Part shown: one piece after another, positions 32,945 to 38,864 of the stretch
How positions within the stretch are numbered: the first letter of the stretch is position 1
How the letters are laid out: each line of letters opens with the position of its first letter
Translations under genes and position numbers: made by a program
Assembly (NCBI GenBank): GCA_024222395.1
Contig: JAAEPE010000195.1
Coordinates: 1 to 38,864 of the forward strand
Direction: 5' to 3'
DNA: 38,864 nt
Origin: Myxococcales bacterium
GTDB lineage: Bacteria > Myxococcota_A > Polyangia > Haliangiales > Haliangiaceae
Notes under the pieces: model-generated
What the model was told of the DNA's origin: nothing
Database searches by the model: none
The model's input: only the letters and a program-made list of their open reading frames with translations

Positions 32945-34605
32945 TGGCGTCCAATAACAATCGCCCCAGCAGAGTAGTGAGCTCACTTGCAAGCACCTCG
33001 TCCAGCCCGGATGGGGCTGTCTTTGCGTACCTTCGTCTGGCTCTCATGTCTCTTGCCGTAATGCTCGCAGTCGGCCTTGGCCACGGGGCTGCCCAAGCAA
33101 ACGTCAGCGAGAATGCCATCGCAGCGGCCCGCACCCTTCGTGCCTGGCAATTCACGGATGCGAGAGGGCGAATCGAGACGCTCGTGGCAAAAGCCCCAAA
33201 GACCAAGACGAGTCGTTACCTGCAAGCAGAGCTCGATTTCTTCGACGGCAAGTATGCAAGCGTCGTGCATGGACTCGAAGGGCTCGATGACGACGACGTC
33301 GAGGGCAACGTCGGATCCCTTCGAGACTTGGCAGCATCATCTCTGCAGGTCACAAAGGGCTTCACCTCCGAAGTTTCCGCAGGCGGGCATTTCAGAATCT
33401 TCTATGGCCCCGGCAAAGACAAGGCAATCGTAGGCCTAACCGGGGACGTCCTCGAGGCAGCCTACGAGGCATTGGGAGACGATCTTGGCCATAGGCCCGA
33501 CCATCAGATTCGGGTAGAGCTTCTCGGCAAAGCCTCAGACCTTGCGATGGTCTCCACCTTGACCGAAGCCGAGATCGAAACCACGGGGACAATCGCGCTG
33601 TGCAAGTATGGCAAGCTAATGGTGGTCTCTCCCAGAGCTACCCTCTTCGGATATCCCTGGATGGATACGCTCACCCACGAATACGTCCACTACATCGTCA
33701 CGCAAATCTCCCACGACAAGGTGCCTGTCTGGTTGCACGAGGGCCTGGCTCGCTACCTTCAGGTGCGATGGCGTGGCAAGGCCGACGGCAAGCTCACAAG
33801 CTATTACGAGCACTTGCTTTCAGAAGCCCTCAAGAAGAACAAGCTCATTGGCTTCGACAAGATGCACCCGTCAATGGCAAAGCTGCCCAGCCAAGAGGCC
33901 GCGGCACTAGCCTTCGCCGAGGTAAGCACTATGGTCGCCTATGTTCACCAGAGCATCGGCGAAGACGGTCTTCAGCGAGCGCTCAAGGCCATCCGCCAGG
34001 GCACCGGCGCTCGAAAGGCGGTCGCTCAAGCCATGAACACCCAGTGGGACGAGCTTGAAAGAGATTGGATTCGCAACCTTAAGAGCGCCAAGCTGCAAAG
34101 CAAGCGTTTTGCCGAAAGGGCCAGGAGGGTCCGCTTCCGCAAGGGAAAAGGCGACGCCAATAATGTCGGAGTCGAAGCCATCGCCAATAAGAAGGCCGAG
34201 AAGTACACGCGCCTGGGGGGCATGCTCAGGGCCAGCGGCAAACCGGCGGCGGCGGCGGTCGAGTACGAGAAGGCACTCAAGCACAGCGGCCCCGGCGATC
34301 CACTGATCGGTGCGAAACTCAGCCGCGTATACCTCGAGCTTGGGCGTCACCAGGAGGCCATCGCGCTGGCCAAGCCTTTGCTTGCCCTAGACGAAATGGA
34401 CCCGGTTCCACCCACCACCCTTGGCGCAGCCCGTCTGGCTATCTCCGACTACGCTGGAGCGAGCGTAGCCTTCGAACTCGCTCTGCGAATCAGCCCCTTC
34501 GACTCTCAGGTGCGCTGTGGACTTGCGGAGAGCTACGAGCAACTGAAACACAAAGCGGCAAGCCGTGAGCGAGTAGCTTGCGAATACTTGCAGCAAGTTA
34601 GATAG
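32944..34605 (+). CDS. Secreted gluzincin (peptidase MA-like) with TPR
   Basis: 553 residues. The ATG at 32944-32946 overlaps the stop of the preceding gene, which decides it over an upstream start. A hydrophobic segment at about 28-50 (AYLRLALMSLAVMLAVGLGH) looks like a signal peptide ending AAQA. The zinc site is HEYVH at 245-249 and the third ligand Glu266 in WLHEGLARYL, as in the peptidase MA family. TPR-like helices occur before it and at the C-terminus (about 410-550, YTRLGGMLRASGKPAAAAVE). It is probably a periplasmic metallopeptidase acting within the MoxR system. The substrate is unknown. Confidence 0.85.
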   Translation: MASNNNRPSRVVSSLASTSSSPDGAVFAYLRLALMSLAVMLAVGLGHGAAQANVSENAIAAARTLRAWQFTDARGRIETLVAKAPKTKTSRYLQAELDFFDGKYASVVHGLEGLDDDDVEGNVGSLRDLAASSLQVTKGFTSEVSAGGHFRIFYGPGKDKAIVGLTGDVLEAAYEALGDDLGHRPDHQIRVELLGKASDLAMVSTLTEAEIETTGTIALCKYGKLMVVSPRATLFGYPWMDTLTHEYVHYIVTQISHDKVPVWLHEGLARYLQVRWRGKADGKLTSYYEHLLSEALKKNKLIGFDKMHPSMAKLPSQEAAALAFAEVSTMVAYVHQSIGEDGLQRALKAIRQGTGARKAVAQAMNTQWDELERDWIRNLKSAKLQSKRFAERARRVRFRKGKGDANNVGVEAIANKKAEKYTRLGGMLRASGKPAAAAVEYEKALKHSGPGDPLIGAKLSRVYLELGRHQEAIALAKPLLALDEMDPVPPTTLGAARLAISDYAGASVAFELALRISPFDSQVRCGLAESYEQLKHKAASRERVACEYLQQVR

Positions 34606-34617
34606 TTGCCACCGTCA

Positions 34618-35655
34618 ATGCCCAGTCCAATTTCGGAGAATACGGATGTCGAAGTTATCGGCACCACCAGCGGCGACCTCGCCGCCGTGGAAGAGATTGC
34701 CCAGGCGCGCAATCAAATCCTAACGGAAATCCACAAACGAATTATCGGACAAGACCTGGTCATCGATCATTTGCTAACCGCTCTCTTCGCTCGCGGTCAC
34801 TGCCTCTTCGTCGGCGTGCCCGGCCTCGCAAAGACACTCTTGATCTCGACCCTCGCCGAGACACTCAATCTCGATTTCCGACGCATCCAGTTCACACCGG
34901 ATCTCATGCCGTCTGATATCACCGGCACCGACATCCTCGAAGAAGACCAGGCCACAGGCAAGCGGTCCTTCCGCTTCATCAAGGGCCCGCTATTCGCCAA
35001 CATCGTCCTGGCAGACGAGATCAACCGCACCCCACCAAAGACCCAGGCGGCCTTGCTGCAATCGATGCAAGAGCAGAAGGTCACCGCGGGAGGTACCACC
35101 TACGATCTAGCTCTGCCCTTCTCTGTCTTCGCGACACAAAACCCCATAGAGCAAGAAGGCACCTATCCGCTGCCCGAAGCTCAACTCGATCGCTTCATGT
35201 TTCAGGTCGATGTGACCTACCCGAGCGAGAGCGAAGAAGAGGAGATTGTCCGGCAACAGACGTCTGACTATCGAGCAACGCTCAATCCCGTTCTCTCCCC
35301 CGAACGCATCATGCAGCTTCAGCAGCTCGTGCTCCGAGTGCCAGTCGCCGAGCACGTCATCAAATACGCGGTGGCCCTTTGCCGGGGGAGTCGCCCTGCA
35401 GATCCTGGCGCGACCGACTTGGTTCGCAACTACGTAAGCTGGGGCGCAGGCCCCCGCGCCTCGCAGAATCTCATCCTTGCGAGCAAAGCCAGGGCGATTC
35501 TCGAAGGCCGATTCGCCGCATCCATCGACGACGTCGCGGCTCTCGCACTCCCCATCCTGCAACACCGAATACTTCTGAACTACCGGGCAGAGGCGGAGGG
35601 TATTCGGACTCAGCAGATCATCTCGCATCTCTTGCAGAGCACTAAACGCCCGTAG
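34618..35655 (+). CDS. MoxR-type AAA+ ATPase
   Basis: 345 residues from ATG 34618; a TTG at 34606 directly follows the previous stop and is less likely. Walker A GVPGLAKT at 66-73, Walker B LADEIN at 131-136, sensor 1 ATQNP at 172-176, LDRFMF near 190-195 (Arg finger region) and the C-terminal lid domain. MoxR ATPases act as chaperones that activate protein complexes, usually with DUF58 and VWA partners, which follow here. It ends 33 nt before the DUF58 gene. Confidence 0.95.
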   Translation: MPSPISENTDVEVIGTTSGDLAAVEEIAQARNQILTEIHKRIIGQDLVIDHLLTALFARGHCLFVGVPGLAKTLLISTLAETLNLDFRRIQFTPDLMPSDITGTDILEEDQATGKRSFRFIKGPLFANIVLADEINRTPPKTQAALLQSMQEQKVTAGGTTYDLALPFSVFATQNPIEQEGTYPLPEAQLDRFMFQVDVTYPSESEEEEIVRQQTSDYRATLNPVLSPERIMQLQQLVLRVPVAEHVIKYAVALCRGSRPADPGATDLVRNYVSWGAGPRASQNLILASKARAILEGRFAASIDDVAALALPILQHRILLNYRAEAEGIRTQQIISHLLQSTKRP

Positions 35656-35688
35656 CGCGAGGCGTTCTCGCAAACGGGCACTTCACCA

Positions 35689-36621
35689 ATGGCATTCCTC
35701 GCCCCTATTGCTATAGCCAAGCTCGAAACTCTGGCCCTGAGAGCCAAGGTCATCGTCGAAGGTGCTCTCACCGGCTCACATAGGGCCAAGTTGCGAGGCT
35801 CTTCTGTAGAGTTTGCCGAGCACAAAGAGTACAGCCAGGGCGACGAGATTCGTCATGTCGACTGGAAGGTCTTGGGCAAGGCCGATCGCTACTACATCAA
35901 GCAGTTCGAGCAAGAGTCGGAGCTGACATGCTACTTGGTGCTCGATGCATCAGCCTCGATGAACTACGTGGGACGAAGCCTCGGCAAGCGCGAGTATGCC
36001 TGCAACCTCATCGGCGCCTTGGCCTACTTGCTCGTCGGCCAGCGAGATAGGGTTGGGTTGTCGATCTTTGGCGATGCAAGGAACGTTCGCTGGGCGCAGC
36101 CAAAGGCCAAGGCCGATCATTTGCGCACACTCCTAGCGATGCTCGAAGAGGTGAGCGATAGCCCACAAGTCGGCGACGAAGTGCTGTCCAGCGCTCTCGA
36201 GCGCCTCGCTGAGCTTGCCCGAAAGCGTCGTGGGCTCATAATCGTCGCCTCGGATCTATTCGAGACCGAGGGCGACGCTCCATCCGTCTTGGGCCATCTT
36301 CGAGCCCGAGGCCACGACGTTGTGCTCTTTCACACTCTAGATCGAGACGAACTCGATTTCCCCTTTGAGGGGCTGAGCATCTTCGAGTCACTTGAAGGCG
36401 ATGGCAGGCTACTAGTGGACCCGGCCTCTATACGGCGTATCTATCAAGAGAAGATGAAGGGATTCCTTGAGCACTGCGAGCAGCAGTGCCTTAGTCAAGG
36501 AATCGAATACCACCGAGTGTGTACGGACCAGCCATTCGAAGAGGTCCTGCTGGGTTTTCTTGCAGAGAGAGCCGGGGTGGCCGGTAGTTCTTCGCAAAGG
36601 CCCAGAGGCCAAGCAACATGA
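35689..36621 (+). CDS. DUF58 (VWA-like) protein of the MoxR operon
   Basis: 310 residues, soluble. The DUF58 hallmark EFAEHKEYSQGDEIRHVDWK lies at 41-60, and the VWA-like metal site is DASAS at 86-90 in LVLDASASMNYVG. RRGLIIVASDLFE is the late strand of the fold. DUF58 proteins work with MoxR ATPases, often as adaptors. The stop overlaps the next start (ATGA), coupling it to the BatA-like gene. Confidence 0.93.
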   Translation: MAFLAPIAIAKLETLALRAKVIVEGALTGSHRAKLRGSSVEFAEHKEYSQGDEIRHVDWKVLGKADRYYIKQFEQESELTCYLVLDASASMNYVGRSLGKREYACNLIGALAYLLVGQRDRVGLSIFGDARNVRWAQPKAKADHLRTLLAMLEEVSDSPQVGDEVLSSALERLAELARKRRGLIIVASDLFETEGDAPSVLGHLRARGHDVVLFHTLDRDELDFPFEGLSIFESLEGDGRLLVDPASIRRIYQEKMKGFLEHCEQQCLSQGIEYHRVCTDQPFEEVLLGFLAERAGVAGSSSQRPRGQAT

Positions 36622-38723
36622 GTTTCCTCTCTCCGCTCATGCTCCTCGGTCTCCTTGGAGCCATGATTCCCATCGCCATACACCTCCAGGGACGGCGCAA
36701 GGCCAAGGTCGTGCCCTTTGCCGCCCTCGACTTCCTCTTGGGAACCGATAAGCGCATAGCAAAGCGACTCATGTTCAGACAAGTTCTGCTTTTGGCATTT
36801 CGAATGCTGATTTGCATGGTCGCCGCCATCATCTTGGCTCGCCCCTACACATCGTGTAGGAGCCTGGGGCCAAAGGTTGCGCAGGGGCCCCAAGCCGCTG
36901 TGCTCATCATAGACAATAGCGCCGCCGCAGGTTACGAACTAGACGGCCAGACGCTGCTCTCTCGCTCCCTCGAGAGTGCCTCTCAGCTCCTTGTTCAGCT
37001 CGGTCCAGAAGCTGATGTGGCAGTGCTGACAACAACGGGTGGGGGCAAGGAGGAGCTTTCGCGGGATCACCTTGGACTTAGAGAAACTCTCAACTCCACC
37101 CCCCTCAGTTATCGCAAGGCGCGGGGGGATCAAGCGCTGCAACGAGCCCTCGCCCTACTCGCGGGCGCGGGCCACGAGAGAAAGAGCATCTTCTTGCTCG
37201 TGGCGCCCACCGAAGCGACCCTCCCTACGGCGTTTGAGGCTCCAGCGGATATTGGGGTTCGTGTTCTGAGCCCTTCAAAGAAGGCCTCGCTGGAGAATCT
37301 AGCAGTCACAGACCTCGAAGTGTCGACGGACACTTCCATCGGAAGTCGCGGTCTCCGCATCACTGCCAGAGTCTCCAATTTTGGAGACACAGCGCAGGTA
37401 GCCCATCTCTCGCTGCGAGTCGGAGATGAAATCGTCGCCCGTGGCGAAGTCAGTCTCGCGCCGCACGAGAGCAAGAACAAACGCTTCTCCGCCAGCCTAA
37501 GCGAGGGTGTGCGCACAGCCGAAATCCAGGTGGAGTTGCAAGACGACGCGCTAGAGGCCGATAACATTCGCTACGTCGTTGCCAACGCTCGTGACGAGGT
37601 TTCTGTTCTCCTCGTCAATGGTGATGCCCGAGCCGTTCGCCACGAGGACGAACTCTATTACGTCGAGGCGGCACTCAGGCCTGGCGACAGGTCGGATAGT
37701 GGAACGATCATCGCCAGGGCAACGCCGGAGAACCTTGGCCCCCTCACCCTCTCGGACTACGACGTCATCATTCTCGCTAACGTTCCCGTCTTGCCCGGGG
37801 CACAGGTCAGAGCACTCTCCGAATGGGTACTGGCGGGCGGCGGCTTGCTCGTCTCCATGGGAGATAGTGTGGATGCGGATCGCTACAACCGCTCGATGGG
37901 GCCCTTGCTTGCGCAAGAGCTACGCAGTGCTCTCGACTTGCGGCGAGGACGCAAACGAAGCCCACAAGCCGAGCTGCGTCTTAGCAAGCTTGAGCTTGAA
38001 CACCCCGTCTTCTCTGTATTTGCCAAAGACGCCCCCGGATTGTACAGCGCGTCCTTCTGGCAGGTAATGCTGCTTGGCCCGACGACCTCAGTGAAGAATC
38101 GACGCGTCCTCGCACGATTCGACAATGGAGCCGCCGCTCTGGTTGAAGCGCGTCAGGGCAAGGGCACTCTCATGCTTCTCAGCTCGACGCTGGATCGCGA
38201 CTGGAACAATCTCGCCATCCATCCAGGCTTCTTGCCGTTCTTGCAGCAGAGTGTTCGCCATCTAGCATCCAAACCGCTGCAGCGCGCCAACCAGCAAGTA
38301 CTAGTGGGCGACTACGTGCCCATAGACATCGGAGCAGGTGATGTACGAATCGAAATCGCCGGCCCGGGCCGCGAGCGCATGGTCCTAGAGGGAGACAAGA
38401 TAGAAGGACACAAGAGCGCCCGTCTCGATGGCATCGAAGTTCCGGGCCTCTATCACGTCTCTAGCGTCGATGGCAGTGGTGCCATCAAGGCACGACCAGA
38501 AGCGACCTTCGCCGCCAACCTCGATCCGACTCTGGGCGACCTCACCTTGAAGGCCACAAATTCACTGGAGCGAGACGGGACACGTGGCGAAGGAGAACAA
38601 GCAACTCCATCGCGGCGCATCGAGCTGTGGCACTCGATCGCCGCCCTGCTCTTGCTGCTGCTCCTCCTCGAATCTTGCTTGAGCTTGGTTGGACGCAGGA
38701 CTGGCCTCGTTCGTGATTCGTAG
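36618..38723 (+). CDS. BatA-like membrane protein with degenerate VWA domain
   Basis: 701 residues. The BatA N-terminal segment (MSFLSPLMLLGLLGAMIPIA, then IHLQGRRKAKVVPFAALDFL) gives a first TM, a second TM is at about 56-75, and a last TM near 673-690 (IAALLLLLLLLESCLSLVG). The VWA domain starts near 93, but its metal site is DNSAA at 99-103 instead of DxSxS. The middle has a beta-rich part (about 230-330) and a glutamine amidotransferase-like region around ADIGVRV and LSDYDVIILANVP to LSEWVLAGGGLLVSMGD. It is the last gene of the operon and probably a membrane anchor for the MoxR/DUF58 machine. Confidence 0.85.
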   Translation: MSFLSPLMLLGLLGAMIPIAIHLQGRRKAKVVPFAALDFLLGTDKRIAKRLMFRQVLLLAFRMLICMVAAIILARPYTSCRSLGPKVAQGPQAAVLIIDNSAAAGYELDGQTLLSRSLESASQLLVQLGPEADVAVLTTTGGGKEELSRDHLGLRETLNSTPLSYRKARGDQALQRALALLAGAGHERKSIFLLVAPTEATLPTAFEAPADIGVRVLSPSKKASLENLAVTDLEVSTDTSIGSRGLRITARVSNFGDTAQVAHLSLRVGDEIVARGEVSLAPHESKNKRFSASLSEGVRTAEIQVELQDDALEADNIRYVVANARDEVSVLLVNGDARAVRHEDELYYVEAALRPGDRSDSGTIIARATPENLGPLTLSDYDVIILANVPVLPGAQVRALSEWVLAGGGLLVSMGDSVDADRYNRSMGPLLAQELRSALDLRRGRKRSPQAELRLSKLELEHPVFSVFAKDAPGLYSASFWQVMLLGPTTSVKNRRVLARFDNGAAALVEARQGKGTLMLLSSTLDRDWNNLAIHPGFLPFLQQSVRHLASKPLQRANQQVLVGDYVPIDIGAGDVRIEIAGPGRERMVLEGDKIEGHKSARLDGIEVPGLYHVSSVDGSGAIKARPEATFAANLDPTLGDLTLKATNSLERDGTRGEGEQATPSRRIELWHSIAALLLLLLLLESCLSLVGRRTGLVRDS

Positions 38724-38770
38724 GGCGATGTCCCGTCGCTTGTTAACTTTCGGTAGCGGCTCAGTTCCTT

Positions 38771-38851
38771 CTACGCGGCCATTTGCTCCTCGTCAACAGC
38801 ATTGTTGATCTCCAAATCACGGGCCTCTAAGTACAGCACCAGTTTTGACAT
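38771..38851 (-). CDS. Possible 26-residue peptide
   Basis: A minus-strand ATG at 38849-38851 opens a 26-codon frame (MSKLVLYLEARDLEINN and a short acidic end) that stops at TAG 38771-38773. Codon use and sequence look natural, but there is no clear ribosome site or homology I recognise, and only 13 nt of upstream sequence are in the window. It may be chance, a small gene or the start of a decayed gene. The rest of 38724-38864 shows nothing clear. Confidence 0.25.
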   Translation of the reverse strand: MSKLVLYLEARDLEINNAVDEEQMAA

Positions 38852-38864
38852 ATTCTTATAGCCT

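Overview
The window suggests a chromosomal segment of a Myxococcota-like (former deltaproteobacterial) bacterium. Several family types common in that lineage occur together: an AgmX/PglI C-terminal domain protein, a Ser/Thr kinase fused to an ATPase-like and TPR region, an RCC1-repeat lipoprotein with a sulfatase-modifying-factor domain, VCBS/FG-GAP and Ig-like surface proteins, and a MoxR/DUF58/BatA operon. DNA is moderately GC-rich and genes are tightly packed with many 4-nt overlaps. The taxonomic call is inference from gene content; no rRNA or tRNA gene was seen.

Layout. (1) 1-1217: remains of IS66-family elements (tnpA, a frameshifted tnpB, a tnpC scrap, and a convergent tnpC 3' end at the left edge). 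The outer terminal repeat at about 1087-1101 cuts off a lipoprotein gene after its signal peptide. (2) 1381-4466, minus: an intact AarF/UbiB-type kinase behind a badly decayed AgmX/PglI-family gene (two frameshifts, two nonsense codons). (3) 4748-6283, plus: an Ig-like lipoprotein and an RNase Z-like metallo-hydrolase. (4) 6359-7302, minus: coupled Smr and DUF938 genes with a 15-bp tandem repeat at their junction. (5) 7350-12530, plus: PAS histidine kinase with a degenerate receiver, then a kinase/ATPase/TPR giant and a coupled small protein. (6) 12534-15145: a CobS-like membrane protein that lacks the CobS acidic motif, divergent from a TerB-like protein and a nucleotidyltransferase-like/CDP-alcohol phosphotransferase fusion. 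(7) 15191-17527, minus: RCC1 plus FGE-like lipoprotein split by one in-frame TGA.

(8) 17593-29676, minus: a long, nearly gapless series that reads as a cell-envelope module. Order of transcription: ECF sigma factor, anti-sigma-like membrane protein, small secreted protein, AsmA-like/GT51 transglycosylase fusion, small one-TM protein, TrmH-like methyltransferase, (118-nt gap) class A penicillin-binding protein, VCBS protein, family-5 substrate-binding protein, NtrY-like sensor kinase. (9) 29906-38723, plus, divergent from the sigma factor: DUF4175-like coiled-coil membrane protein, secreted gluzincin/TPR protein, MoxR AAA ATPase, DUF58 protein and BatA-like membrane protein. The 229-nt intergenic region between the two arms is full of inverted repeats, including one with 20-nt arms.

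The best candidate for an undescribed system is this two-armed envelope locus (about 17.6-38.7 kb). It would link sigma-factor control, two GT51 peptidoglycan polymerases (one fused to an AsmA-like lipid-transfer-type region), an orphan peptide-binding protein with a membrane sensor kinase, and a MoxR chaperone system. The functional link is inferred from gene order only.
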